A stretch of DNA of 64,000 nt from RPRI01 sp051233685 (GTDB lineage Bacteria; Desulfobacterota; Desulfobacteria; Desulfobacterales; RPRI01): assembly GCF_051233685.1 (NCBI RefSeq), contig NZ_JBAMMY010000155.1:1-64000 (forward strand), in the 5' to 3' direction. This document shows positions 45,782-54,338 of the stretch, one piece after another (position 1 is the stretch's first letter; each line of letters starts with the position of its first letter). Under the pieces are notes generated by a model. That model was not told the origin of the DNA and searched no databases. It was given only the letters and a program-made list of their open reading frames with translations. A program made the position numbers and the translations under genes.

Positions 45782-46758
45782 GGTATGACGGTTTTGGTAT
45801 TAAGAAAATCATAATATGAATTTATGATATCGATTGCTTCCTGTTCCGATGTGATATGTTTTACGGATTCACGGAACTTAGCATTTGAATCAAGCCCTTT
45901 TACAAACCAACCGAGGCGGCTTCGCATCATAAAACAAGCTTGTTTTTCCCCGAAATATTCTGCATTTGCTTTAAGGTATCCTTTCATGCCGTCAAAGCGT
46001 TGGGCCAGGCTTGCCGGTGCTATAGGCTCTTTTGACATAAGAGCCCTGATCTGTTCAAATATCCATGGATTGCCAATAGCCGCCCTGCCTATCATAACTG
46101 CATCGCAACCGGTTTGACTCTGCATTGAAACAGCATCATAGGCTGTGAGAATATCCCCGTTTCCAATTACCGGGATAGAAACATTTTGTTTAACCCTTGA
46201 TATTACAGACCAGTCGGCCAAACCTCTAAATCCCTGACTTGCCGTTCTTGGATGAACTGCGATAGCATCTATTCCGCAATGCTCTGCGATTTTGGCTGTT
46301 TTTAATGCCTGCTCACCGGTTTTTTCCCATCCTGTTCTTATCTTTATCGTCACAGGAATTTTTACACATTTTTTTATCGCCATTAAAATTGCTTCGGTTC
46401 GTCCGGGCTCTTTCATAAGAGCAACTCCTGCGCCTGTTTTTACAACTTTTTTAACGGAACAGCCAAAATTTATATCGATTATATCAGCGCCTGATGATTC
46501 AACAATTACTGCGGCTTCTGCCATAATTAAAGGGTCGGAGCCAAAAATCTGAAATGAAACAGGACGTTCTTCAGATAAGGAATCAAGCATGCCAAGGGTT
46601 TTTTTAGAACCATAAACAATGCCGTTTGCGCTTACCATTTCAGAGCAAACGAGTCCGCATCCGGCTCTTTTTGCAATGAGTCTGAATGGCAGGTTGGTGA
46701 TGCCGGCCAGAGGAGCAAGAACTGTGTTGTTATCTATAAGTATTGAGTCTATTTTCAT
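45778..46758 (-). CDS. dusB: tRNA-dihydrouridine synthase
   Basis: A 326-residue FMN enzyme reducing uridine in tRNA. Motifs: LAPLAGITNLPFR, SEMVSANGI, DINFGCSVKKVVKTGAGVALM (the catalytic cysteine in FGC), KIRTGWE, IAVHPRTASQG and VIGNGDI. The start chosen (KIDSILIDNNTVLAPLAG) is the internal ATG closest to the conserved region; a longer frame is open by 23 codons but looks unlike Dus and no site helps decide. DusB type by length and sequence feel. Convergent with queF (4 bases overlap). Confidence 0.92.
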   Translation of the reverse strand: MKIDSILIDNNTVLAPLAGITNLPFRLIAKRAGCGLVCSEMVSANGIVYGSKKTLGMLDSLSEERPVSFQIFGSDPLIMAEAAVIVESSGADIIDINFGCSVKKVVKTGAGVALMKEPGRTEAILMAIKKCVKIPVTIKIRTGWEKTGEQALKTAKIAEHCGIDAIAVHPRTASQGFRGLADWSVISRVKQNVSIPVIGNGDILTAYDAVSMQSQTGCDAVMIGRAAIGNPWIFEQIRALMSKEPIAPASLAQRFDGMKGYLKANAEYFGEKQACFMMRSRLGWFVKGLDSNAKFRESVKHITSEQEAIDIINSYYDFLNTKTVIP

Positions 46759-46881
46759 TTGTAAAATCATGTCAATAAAGTATAACATTGTCAAGTGTTC
46801 CTGATTAAGTTGACAGGATAAACGCATTGGGATTCATCTGAACTTAAAACATAAATTTATTTTAAAAAAAGAATAATTACT

Positions 46882-48501
46882 ATGACTGATATCTTACTTA
46901 TTCAACCACCTGTAAGAGATTTTTATCTTACATCAAAAAGAACTATTCCTTACGGGCTGACATGTATAGCATCATCTGCTCAAAAAGCCGGTTTTTCAGT
47001 TGAAATATTTGACGGTCTTGCCACTTCAAAATCACACAAACTGCAAATTCCCGAAGAGATGGCCTACCTTAATGAATATTACGGGAAAGAAGATATATCT
47101 CCTTTTGCTCTATTCAACAGCTTCAAGCACTTTGGATACAGTTTCGAGCATATCGGAAAACAAGCGGCCAAAACCGGAGCATTTCTTGTTGGGATCTCAT
47201 CTTTGTTTACACCTTATGCAGAATATGCGTTGATGACTGCCGAAGCAGTTAAAGCATATCATCCTGGCTGCAAAATAGTTTTTGGAGGACACCATCCCAC
47301 AACCCTTTATAATGAGGTAATGAAAAACACGGCTGTTGATTTTATAATTCGTGGTGAAGGAGAAGAATCCTTGCCGCTTCTTGCCGCTGCGATTAAAGAA
47401 AACAAAAGTCCCGATTCGGTGCCGGGTATTGTTTACCGTAAACAAGACGGAAACTTATATGCTGATAATCCTGCGTTGATTGACGATCTTGACAAACAGC
47501 CTCTGCCTGCAATTTCTCTTTTAAAACATAATTTTTATAAAAGGGGCAAAATGGCAAGCGCTGTTGTTTCGGCAAGCAGAGGTTGCCCCATGAAATGCTC
47601 TTATTGTTCTATAGGAGGCTTACCATATCAAAAATACAGACAAAGAAGCGTTGAATCAGTTATAAAAGAGCTTGATATAAATATTAGCGGACATAAAGCC
47701 GCCTTTATAGATTTTGAAGATGAAAATCTTAGCTTAGACAAAAAATGGTTTACAGCCCTGCTTTGTGAGTTAAAATCAAGATTTGCCGGTTCAGAGCTTG
47801 AGTTAAGAGCAATGAACGGGCTGCTGCCTATATCGCTTGATGAAGAGATGGTATGCCTTATGAAAGAGTCGGGATTTAAAACCCTGAATCTTTCCCTTGG
47901 TTCATCTTCATCAGAGCAGCTCAAAAGATTTAAAAGGCCTGATGTGAGGAAAGCCTTTGACAAAATACTTTTGATTGCCGAAAAATATAATCTTAAAACA
48001 GTCGGATACATAATAGCCGGAGCGCCCCACCAAACACCAAAAGATTCCGTTTCCGATCTTTTATATCTTGCCGAAAGAAGAGTACTTGCCGGAGTTTCAA
48101 TCTTTTATCCTTCTCCCGGAAGCGCTGATTTTGAACAATGCAAAAATCTTGCAATACTTCCTGAAAAATATTCTTTAATGCGTTCAAGCGCTTTCCCCCT
48201 TTCCCACACAACAGGCAGAAAACAGGCTGTTACTATTTTAAGGCTCGGAAGAATATTAAATTTCATGAAATCTTTAATCGACAGCGGATATGAAATCCCT
48301 GAACCTGGGCCATTTGCAGAAGAAGAAATTAAAGACGGTAACCGGACAGAAACAGGTATAAAGCTTTTAAAGTGGTTTCTTTTTGATGGGAAGATAAGAG
48401 GAGTTAACAAAGAAGGGGGCGTTTATGAGCACAGTATATGCGATAAGACTGCCGGATTGTTTACCGAAAAAATAAATAAAGCTGGTTTGAAAGGTTGCTA
48501 A
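46882..48501 (+). CDS. B12-binding-domain radical SAM protein
   Basis: A 539-residue protein with an N-terminal cobalamin-binding-like Rossmann domain (LLIQPPVRDFY, GLTCIASSAQKAGF, VGISSLFTPYA, IVFGGHHPTTLY, IIRGEGEESLP) and a radical SAM domain from about residue 225. The cluster motif is CPMKCSYC (CxxxCxxC) in VSASRGCPMKCSYCSIGG. Such proteins catalyse methylations or ring rearrangements. Its substrate is unknown. Alone on its strand, between dusB and the palindromic element and porin. Confidence 0.88.
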   Translation: MTDILLIQPPVRDFYLTSKRTIPYGLTCIASSAQKAGFSVEIFDGLATSKSHKLQIPEEMAYLNEYYGKEDISPFALFNSFKHFGYSFEHIGKQAAKTGAFLVGISSLFTPYAEYALMTAEAVKAYHPGCKIVFGGHHPTTLYNEVMKNTAVDFIIRGEGEESLPLLAAAIKENKSPDSVPGIVYRKQDGNLYADNPALIDDLDKQPLPAISLLKHNFYKRGKMASAVVSASRGCPMKCSYCSIGGLPYQKYRQRSVESVIKELDINISGHKAAFIDFEDENLSLDKKWFTALLCELKSRFAGSELELRAMNGLLPISLDEEMVCLMKESGFKTLNLSLGSSSSEQLKRFKRPDVRKAFDKILLIAEKYNLKTVGYIIAGAPHQTPKDSVSDLLYLAERRVLAGVSIFYPSPGSADFEQCKNLAILPEKYSLMRSSAFPLSHTTGRKQAVTILRLGRILNFMKSLIDSGYEIPEPGPFAEEEIKDGNRTETGIKLLKWFLFDGKIRGVNKEGGVYEHSICDKTAGLFTEKINKAGLKGC

Positions 48502-48503
48502 GT

Positions 48504-48592
48504 TATAGCATTTGCTATAAATATGATCCGTTTTTCTGCGGTTAGCATACGTATCCATGCCCAATCGGAACAGATTTATGACAATTGCTATA
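48504..48592. mobile_element. Palindromic element flanked by TA, full copy
   Basis: Starts TATAGCATTTGCTATAAATA and ends with the imperfect inverse; 22 of the outer 27 base pairs match. The ends read GT-TA-TAGCA ... TGCTA-TA-TC, which suits a TA target duplication of the mariner/IS630 kind (inference). It encodes nothing and lies two bases after the radical SAM stop. Partial copies are at 1980-2033 and 2507-2525. Confidence 0.65.
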
Positions 48593-48613
48593 TCTTCTAA
48601 TATCTCCGGCAAT

Positions 48614-49897
48614 TTAAAATTTCATGTTTATATCCGCCTGCATCTTATGCTGAGTGTCATCCGATGTTCGCAGGATGTGATCAAACTTGAAATAATTCAG
48701 CCCTAAAGAAACATTCTTGTTTAGCCCAAACAAAAATTCAATTTTTTCACCCTTTATATTTGTATTGCCATTATAGCTATCAAAGTCCGACAGGAAATCA
48801 GGCCATGCATCTTTTTCAAGACGTCTATAGTTATATGATAAATGCCACCGGCCAAAATCATTAGCATCCTTGTGGCCAAATTTAAATCCGGCCAGCCAAC
48901 CGGTATTGTTATCATGCGAGTCTATTGCTCTGACATACTGTCCATATAAAACAGCATAAGGAATATACCCGGATATCTCAGGCAAACCAAATTCAGCATT
49001 TCCGGCAAAAGAATCATAGTCGTACATCCAGTTACCTGCGGCATCTCTGGAATTAGTGCCCACTCCCCACCCGGCGCCAATATTCCCTGAGCTGTCTTTT
49101 GTCCAGTCATTGCCTTTTACATAGTTAAAATCATAATAGCTTCCTGCAATTTTAAAATACATATCGCCGGGCAGTTTTAAATTAAGTCCGGGCTGAATAG
49201 CGATCAGATAAGGGTCATTGGCTTTATCACTGAACTCCTGAAGTACAAAAGCGTCCAGGTTTGCAAACAATTCCACGTTTTTCGCTGCTTTGTATTTAAA
49301 CCTGACAGCGGCTCCTTCAGGGTAAATATTGCCGTCCCATATCAGGTTGCTTGCGTTCCATATGGGGTTTTTAAATTTTCCCATTAAAAGCTCAGCCCAT
49401 TTAACCGGTGTATATTGGGCATACGCATAATTTACGCTGATATCCTTCAGGCTGAAGGTATCTCCCAGTGTTTGATGGGTGGATCGGGGATCACCTGAAC
49501 TTGTTACAAAACCGAATCCGGCTTTCCAGCTATCATTCACTGCTGTCTCAACACCAAGTCTTAATCTGATACGCTCACGGTTTCGATACGAATTATTTTT
49601 GTCGTTTTCAATATCCTCTGTTTGAAATCGAACTCTGGAATTTCCCTGTACTTTCATATTTCCCAACCAGTCCGGCACCCTGACATCCTTTGTTTCGCCA
49701 GTACCAGCGACTTCCTTTTTTTCTTTCTTTTCCTCTTCATTTATTTGTTGTATGAGTTCTGTAGCTTCGGATCTGGTAAGAATATTTTTTTCTACCAGCT
49801 TGTCTATCAGCTTATCCACATTGCTTGCCCGGGATGAGCCGATTGTAAATATTAGAAGGATAATTATGTTTAATAAAATTAATAGCTTTTTTTTCAT
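48614..49897 (-). CDS. Outer-membrane porin
   Basis: A 427-residue exported protein. A signal peptide (about 1-25, ending SSRAS) is followed by a helical periplasmic part (VDKLIDKLVEKNILTRSEATEL, with a charged linker), then a 16-stranded-type barrel rich in aromatic/Gly strands (IRLRLGVE, WKAGFGFVTSSG, WAELLMGKFKNP, FKFGHKDANDF), ending in a phenylalanine (KF), as outer-membrane barrels do. Matches putative porin families of Proteobacteria. The helical part resembles SLH-like alignment repeats seen in large deltaproteobacterial porins. Confidence 0.85.
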   Translation of the reverse strand: MKKKLLILLNIIILLIFTIGSSRASNVDKLIDKLVEKNILTRSEATELIQQINEEEKKEKKEVAGTGETKDVRVPDWLGNMKVQGNSRVRFQTEDIENDKNNSYRNRERIRLRLGVETAVNDSWKAGFGFVTSSGDPRSTHQTLGDTFSLKDISVNYAYAQYTPVKWAELLMGKFKNPIWNASNLIWDGNIYPEGAAVRFKYKAAKNVELFANLDAFVLQEFSDKANDPYLIAIQPGLNLKLPGDMYFKIAGSYYDFNYVKGNDWTKDSSGNIGAGWGVGTNSRDAAGNWMYDYDSFAGNAEFGLPEISGYIPYAVLYGQYVRAIDSHDNNTGWLAGFKFGHKDANDFGRWHLSYNYRRLEKDAWPDFLSDFDSYNGNTNIKGEKIEFLFGLNKNVSLGLNYFKFDHILRTSDDTQHKMQADINMKF

Positions 49898-50081
49898 CTT
49901 TCTCCTTCTCGCGTTATTCTGTCTATTATAAGTTACAAGATATTAACTTCTGTTTTCCTATAAAATCCAGGCAAGCAGCCGGATTCCCGCAAGCCTTTGT
50001 TGGAAATGGTATCATGGTTAACCTCAGATCATTTTACCGTTCTTTTTAAACCAGCTTTGTGCAAATATTTCAAGAACAACA

Positions 50082-50095
50082 ATGATAATTATCAT
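50082..50095. promoter_or_regulatory. Perfect 14-base palindrome, Fur-box-like
   Basis: ATGATAATTATCAT resembles the GATAAT/ATTATC core of ferric-uptake regulator sites, but it is only one repeat long. It lies just downstream of the 5-oxoprolinase fragment, about 185 bases before the porin start. A regulatory role is a guess. Confidence 0.25.
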
Positions 50096-50103
50096 AGCCT
50101 GGT

Positions 50104-50517
50104 CTAAAAAATTCCAGATTCTTTATTACCGTCAAGCCGCTTGCCGTACCCGCCTCCGCCCGGTGTCATGATGCGCAGGCGATCACCGGGTTGAGCCTGA
50201 ATTTCTTTTTTACCTCCAAGATTTATTACGGTACCATCTTTTCTGATAAAAAGGTTGATGCCGCATTGACCGGGTTCACCGCCATTTAATCCGTACGGAG
50301 CAAATACCCTTCGCTCAGTAAGAACGGCCACGTTGAGAGGTTCTAAAAACTCTACTTCCCGCACCAAACCGTTGCCGCCTTTAAAGCGCCCATTACCTCC
50401 GGAGCCGTGCCTTAATGAAAACTTGCGCAGAAGCACCGGATAGCGGCGTTCCAGAATCTCAGGATCAGTGATGCGCGTGTTGGTCATGTGCGTATGGACA
50501 CCGCAATTATAAATTGA
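50104..50517 (-). pseudogene. C-terminal fragment of a 5-oxoprolinase / hydantoinase B
   Basis: About 137 codons homologous to the C-terminal end of HyuB-type proteins: GVHTHMTNTRITDPEILERRYP, FSLRHGSGGNGRFKGGNG, EVEFLEPL, and the ending MTPGGGGYG. The N-terminal ~400 residues are absent; the homology begins directly after the two stop codons of the flavin reductase, in the same frame. So it is a truncated remnant. An internal ATG at MTNTR would give 127 residues but would not make a full enzyme. Confidence 0.8.
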
Positions 50518-50520
50518 TTA

Positions 50521-51021
50521 TTAATCAGTTTCGTAGCAGGCCATTATTTCGCCAAAATATAGTGTATGATAATCCTTTTGCGGGTAAAGGGATGTGTCAT
50601 AATCCTTGTCAAGATAAGCCGGGTCCATGGCGGACTTGTAAATGATTTTACACTCGTAATGCCGCCCTCGTGTATCAATAACAGGCGAAGCGACTTTCAA
50701 ACCGGCAACTGTTAACATGTTGCACGTCTTAAATTTATCCACGTCCCGGCCGGATTTCGAGCCGCAAAAAGCGATCTCCTTACGCATGTCTTTGGCCGGA
50801 ACTGTAACGGTAAAATCTTTGGCTGCTTCGATAATCCCAAATGTATGCCTGCTGGACCTCACTGCCACCATCATGACCGGTTTTCTCCATATAATTCCGA
50901 ATGTGGCCCAACCTATGGTCATGGTGTTTAACGCATCTTCATATTTTACGGTTAAGAAAGCACCCTCTTTAATTTTTTTTATGCTATCTTCGGCAACATT
51001 CAAATAGTCCACATCTCTCAT
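50521..51021 (-). CDS. Flavin reductase family protein
   Basis: A 166-residue FMN-binding split-barrel protein. FLTVKYEDALNTMTIGWATFGIIWRKP, VAVRSSRHT, FTVTVPAKDMRKEIAFCGSKSGRDVDKF and a C-terminal LYFGEIMACY are typical of the DIM6/NTAB-like flavin reductases. The start is the ATG with AAGGAG eight bases upstream, because an upstream in-frame ATG runs into the MITE-like element. The gene is followed by two stop codons and the 5-oxoprolinase remnant. Confidence 0.88.
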   Translation of the reverse strand: MRDVDYLNVAEDSIKKIKEGAFLTVKYEDALNTMTIGWATFGIIWRKPVMMVAVRSSRHTFGIIEAAKDFTVTVPAKDMRKEIAFCGSKSGRDVDKFKTCNMLTVAGLKVASPVIDTRGRHYECKIIYKSAMDPAYLDKDYDTSLYPQKDYHTLYFGEIMACYETD

Positions 51022-51053
51022 AGCAATCTCCTTTTTTATTAGATAAAATATTT

Positions 51054-51219
51054 GAGCCAGTTTCAAAACGTCCCATTTGGGCCGATCTTTTGCGTTGGGC
51101 TCAAATTTTGCACGCAGTGAAGCATAGCACTATCCTCGAAAAATACTAAATATATTCCTGTGGTTAAAATTTTCGCCCGCCTTGACCTTGACCAAACTGA
51201 AACATTTTGAAAGTGGCTC
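51054..51219. mobile_element. MITE-like inverted-repeat element, copy 2
   Basis: 166 bases almost identical to copy 1 at 18061-18223, including both inverted ends (GAGCCAGTTTCAAAACGT and its inverse with minor changes). The flanks show ATTT on both sides, a possible 4-base target duplication, less clean than copy 1. It lies 32 bases before the flavin reductase start, in the same orientation relative to that gene as copy 1 is to rseP. Bases 51220-51436 hold no supported gene. Confidence 0.85.
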
Positions 51220-51436
51220 ATTTAGCACAGATTTTAAAAATATAACTTGTGTTGAGCCTGTCGTCCTCCTTCGTTTTGAACTACCGAGGATTCCCCGGTG
51301 GTTGCCGGGACAATTCACCCTCTTTATTTATATATCAGAAGATAATGCGCTTTTTTCAATAAACATAAAACTTAAAGTGTTTCCTGTTGTGTATTCATGT
51401 GTTATTTCAGCAGAAGCTATGATGGCAAAAAATATT

Positions 51437-52888
51437 TTATTTATTTTTGGTCTTTGTCTTTTTTATTAATTTATATTTTTGCAACCGGCTTTTCGGTTTA
51501 TCCGGTATCGTAAACGACAAGACACCTTCATTAATAAGCTCAATCAGGATTTTTTTAAGCTGTCCGGAAATCTGTTTCTGGCCTAATTGGTTTGAAATTT
51601 CTGATTTTGATAGTATATCATTTGAAAGTAAATGAATTATCCTGTCACGCAATGACTCGGGCTGCGACTCGGGCTGTGACTCGGGCTGTGACTCGGGTTT
51701 TCTTGCAACTTTGTCAACTAATGGTTTGAATATCAGCGCAACAGAACCCGAACTCATATTCCATTCCGGAAGTGGGTTCCCGTTTTCTTTACACCATTCG
51801 ATAATATTTAATGTGCCTGTTCCCCACTTTTCAATAATACCAGCCCGGTAAAAAACGTTTGCGATAATGGGATTCCATGGCCTGGATTCATGAGGATGAA
51901 ATAATGCTTTCGGAGTAATGCCGAAATGAAGGGCACCAGGGTTAATGATTTCCATCCGGTCATCATAAATAGCAACAGATGTCGATGCACCGGGCACCGC
52001 ATAATCCCGATGGCAAAATGCATTTGCCAATGCTTCCCGAAAAGCACGGGGGTGGTAGAGTGGACGGTCTTGACGTTTAAATTTGTCAGGGAATACTTTT
52101 CCTGCAATCGGGATATGATCTTTAAAAAATGATTCCGCTTTTTGAAGAAGACTGAAAGCATTCCCCCAATATTGCCGGTTATCGGCAAAATCAGAAAGAC
52201 GATCAGTGCCCCGAAATCTTGCCAATTGGATTAAACACTGTGGATAGAGTGATTCCAGTCTGCGACTCTTTCCAAAAAGAACAACCGCAGCATTTGTAAG
52301 CATGCCATCAATAATAAGTCCAAGTCCTGTAAGAATTGATTTTGTATCGGTCTTTCTTGGCCGCTCCATCCGGCCGGCATCAATTGTATTTGTCAATGTC
52401 AGTTGGATTTCATCCTGATCAAGATCTTTAATTGTAACCCCTTTTGCTGACGGCTCGTTTTCCCATCGACGGGTTGCATGCAACCGTTCAATTAACCTGC
52501 GTTCATATTCGGCTTTTGGCATTATGCTTGTTGTAGGGCCATTGCGGATATAGGAGCGCCCATCATAAGTATAAAGTCCGCCACCACCGGGGACTCTCAA
52601 CATGATCGCTGCCTTTCCGTTTTCCAGCGTAACTGTTTCAATATCAGGAAATGCTGGCGGATCAAGACGGTTAAGTTCTGCTGAGATATCGGCCATCGTT
52701 TTGGCGGTAGCATCCTGGCCGATAAGTTCGCCTTTGTCGGATACACCAAAAAAGACAAAACCCCCAAAACCATTTAACATCCCGCAAACTGTTTTCATGG
52801 CCTGTGTGCGCTGTCCGGTTGTGGATTTGAATTCAATCCGGTCGGATTCCCCGGATGCTACCAGTTTTTTTAATTCTTTTAGATTCAT
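51437..52888 (-). CDS. AlbA_2 / HATPase_c_4 protein (putative ATP-binding regulator)
   Basis: A 483-residue protein. The AlbA_2 (Schlafen-like) N-terminal domain shows ESDRIEFKSTTG and GGFVFFGVSDKGELIGQ. A GHKL-type ATPase domain follows around residues 265-400 (REALANAFCHRDY with the N-box, STSVAIYDDRMEIINPG). The linker before the C-terminal winged helix holds PESQPESQPESQPES, encoded by four 12-base repeats. These proteins are found in accessory and defence regions; the function is unclear. The start fits the conserved MNLKELKKLV. Confidence 0.87.
   Translation of the reverse strand: MNLKELKKLVASGESDRIEFKSTTGQRTQAMKTVCGMLNGFGGFVFFGVSDKGELIGQDATAKTMADISAELNRLDPPAFPDIETVTLENGKAAIMLRVPGGGGLYTYDGRSYIRNGPTTSIMPKAEYERRLIERLHATRRWENEPSAKGVTIKDLDQDEIQLTLTNTIDAGRMERPRKTDTKSILTGLGLIIDGMLTNAAVVLFGKSRRLESLYPQCLIQLARFRGTDRLSDFADNRQYWGNAFSLLQKAESFFKDHIPIAGKVFPDKFKRQDRPLYHPRAFREALANAFCHRDYAVPGASTSVAIYDDRMEIINPGALHFGITPKALFHPHESRPWNPIIANVFYRAGIIEKWGTGTLNIIEWCKENGNPLPEWNMSSGSVALIFKPLVDKVARKPESQPESQPESQPESLRDRIIHLLSNDILSKSEISNQLGQKQISGQLKKILIELINEGVLSFTIPDKPKSRLQKYKLIKKTKTKNK
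51654..51701. repeat. Four tandem 12-base repeats inside the AlbA_2 gene
   Basis: GACTCGGGCTGY occurs three times, plus a fourth diverged copy (GACTCGGGTTTT). On the minus strand each encodes PESQ. The length is likely variable between strains by slippage, which keeps frame. Confidence 0.85.
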
Positions 52889-52939
52889 AATCCGCTTCCA
52901 TTATTTCCAGTAATCACTTTTGCTTCAAAAGTTAAGATG

Positions 52940-53050
52940 CTAAATTTGCCATACAGTCTCATCCTGCATGCGTGTTTCAATGCGGATGCAGCCGTCTTCT
53001 GTTTGATAGAAGAAGAATGCGGTTTTTACAGGCAGGTTTAGCTTGGTCAT
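52940..53050 (-). pseudogene. N-terminal fragment of a RhuM-family gene
   Basis: Thirty-six codons then a stop. The pattern TAFFFYQTEDGCIRIETRMQ and DETVW matches the start of RhuM-type proteins (LYxTxDGxxxxxVRxxxETVWLTQxQMAxLF), but translation ends where the Q/M-L-F segment should begin. Its ATG overlaps the stop of the winged-helix gene (ATGA). Truncation probably removed about 300 residues when the AlbA_2 gene came to lie downstream. Confidence 0.6.
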
Positions 53051-53301
53051 TTGATACTACCTCTTACTCTCCAATGTCCTCCTTTGGCTGACCCTATCCG
53101 TTCAACATAACCCTGGGATTTCAGTATCTGAATGTTTTTGTCTGTTGCGGTCCTGCTGATGCTCAGCGCTGTTGAGAGTTCACTGACGGTCACCGCAGGA
53201 TTTGACATCATCAGCCGCAGGATCATGCTGCGATTTTTGCCCAACTTTTCATCCAACTTTTCATCCAACCCGATTTCTGTATCCGGCTTTGCAGGTTTCA
53301 T
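53047..53301 (-). CDS. Winged-helix DNA-binding protein, 84 residues
   Basis: A small protein with a winged helix: NRSMILRLMMSNPAVTVSEL, then LSISRTATDKNIQILKSQGYVERIG and the wing SAKGGHWRV. The N-terminus LDEKLDEKLGKN is a short duplicated motif found before such domains in AlbA_2-type proteins, so this may be the C-terminal leftover of a longer protein, though an in-frame stop lies before the ATG. No ribosome binding site is clear. It overlaps the RhuM fragment. Confidence 0.5.
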   Translation of the reverse strand: MKPAKPDTEIGLDEKLDEKLGKNRSMILRLMMSNPAVTVSELSTALSISRTATDKNIQILKSQGYVERIGSAKGGHWRVRGSIK

Positions 53302-53462
53302 TGGTTTATTTATTTAAGGGGAACCCATTCCGTGCTCCCCGTCTTTAACCTATCCAATACCTAAGTTAAATATAACGGCTTATCTTTAACTTATGAAGAC
53401 GCCAAGGTAACGTCCAAAGGCATACGCCACTTTCCGATTAGGAAATAAGACTTACCGATTAC

Positions 53463-53630
53463 TTACCGATTGCCGCCACTGTAAATATATCGCGCACTCC
53501 GACCTTGTCCGATTTGCTCTGCAAACCCAGCTTCCACCAATATACGCAGATCTTTTGTCGCTGTTACTTTTGAAATCGAAGCGCTCCCGGCAACCCAAGT
53601 TGAAGCGATTATTATTTGCCCTGTCTGCAA
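53463..53630 (-). pseudogene. C-terminal winged-helix remnant of a Fic-family protein
   Basis: The frame opens right after the ygjP stop, in the same frame (a TTG is the first codon), and runs 55 codons: SASISKVTATKDLRILVEAG, then GQGRSARYIY. This matches the wing of Fic proteins (ISxxTATRDLxxLVxxG...GRSTRY). The Fic core is missing. It could also be translated alone as a small DNA-binding peptide. A direct repeat ACTTACCGATT occurs twice at its end. Confidence 0.5.
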
Positions 53631-54338
53631 TTATAAATCCAACCCGGCCCCATGTTTTTTCAACCACATCTTCCGTTCCCGATAATCAGGCATAACCTTA
53701 TCCACTTCATTCCAAAAGGCATCAGTATGGTTTCTATGGTGCATGTGGCATAATTCATGTACTACCATGTAATCGATTATCTTTGCCGGCGCCATCATGC
53801 ACTTCCAGTGAAACTGCAACGTATTATTTCCGGTACAGCTTGCCCAACGATAGCCCAAATCTTTAACCCTTAACCCGGTTGGCTTCACTCCTGTTTTGGG
53901 AGCAAAATAGTCGATCCGCTCGCGCAAACGATTTTCGGCTTTTGAGCAATAAAACGTTTCAAAAGCTCTTTTGGCGGCAGATTCCCCACCTTGTTCAATC
54001 AAGGAGCGTTTTAAGCAGAATCGGCCTTCTTTTAATTTTAAATCAGCATCTTGTTCATTAACCAACAACAAGCGGTAGCTACAACCCAAATAGAGAAAGG
54101 ATTCACCGTTCACCCACTCGCGAATCACGGCCGTTGCATTCAAATCTCGCCATTGCGCCAGATTTTTGTATATCCACATGCGTTTGCTTTCAACGACAGC
54201 ATCCACCTGTTCAGGGCTGAAACCTTTAGGCGGATGTACGGTCACAATTCCATCGCGTTCGATCACAATATCCGTAGTTTTACGTTCTGTACCGGGCAAC
54301 AAATGATAATCAATATCTCTTACTCGCCGTGCATTCAT
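53631..54338 (-). CDS. YgjP-family zinc metallopeptidase
   Basis: A 235-residue protein with the zinc motif VVHELCHMHHRNHTDAFWNEV (HExxH plus a third ligand downstream) near residue 185-205, and VKDLGYRWASC just before. YgjP/DUF45-type peptidases frequently follow type I restriction operons; the role there is not established. The ATG overlaps the hsdR stop as ATGA, so it is part of the hsd operon. Confidence 0.87.
   Translation of the reverse strand: MNARRVRDIDYHLLPGTERKTTDIVIERDGIVTVHPPKGFSPEQVDAVVESKRMWIYKNLAQWRDLNATAVIREWVNGESFLYLGCSYRLLLVNEQDADLKLKEGRFCLKRSLIEQGGESAAKRAFETFYCSKAENRLRERIDYFAPKTGVKPTGLRVKDLGYRWASCTGNNTLQFHWKCMMAPAKIIDYMVVHELCHMHHRNHTDAFWNEVDKVMPDYRERKMWLKKHGAGLDL

Noticed and set aside
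50041..50103. A minus-strand hydrophobic tail (about 27 residues) between the oxoprolinase fragment and the porin
   Set aside because: Too short and no family; may be a piece of a lost permease but cannot be supported.
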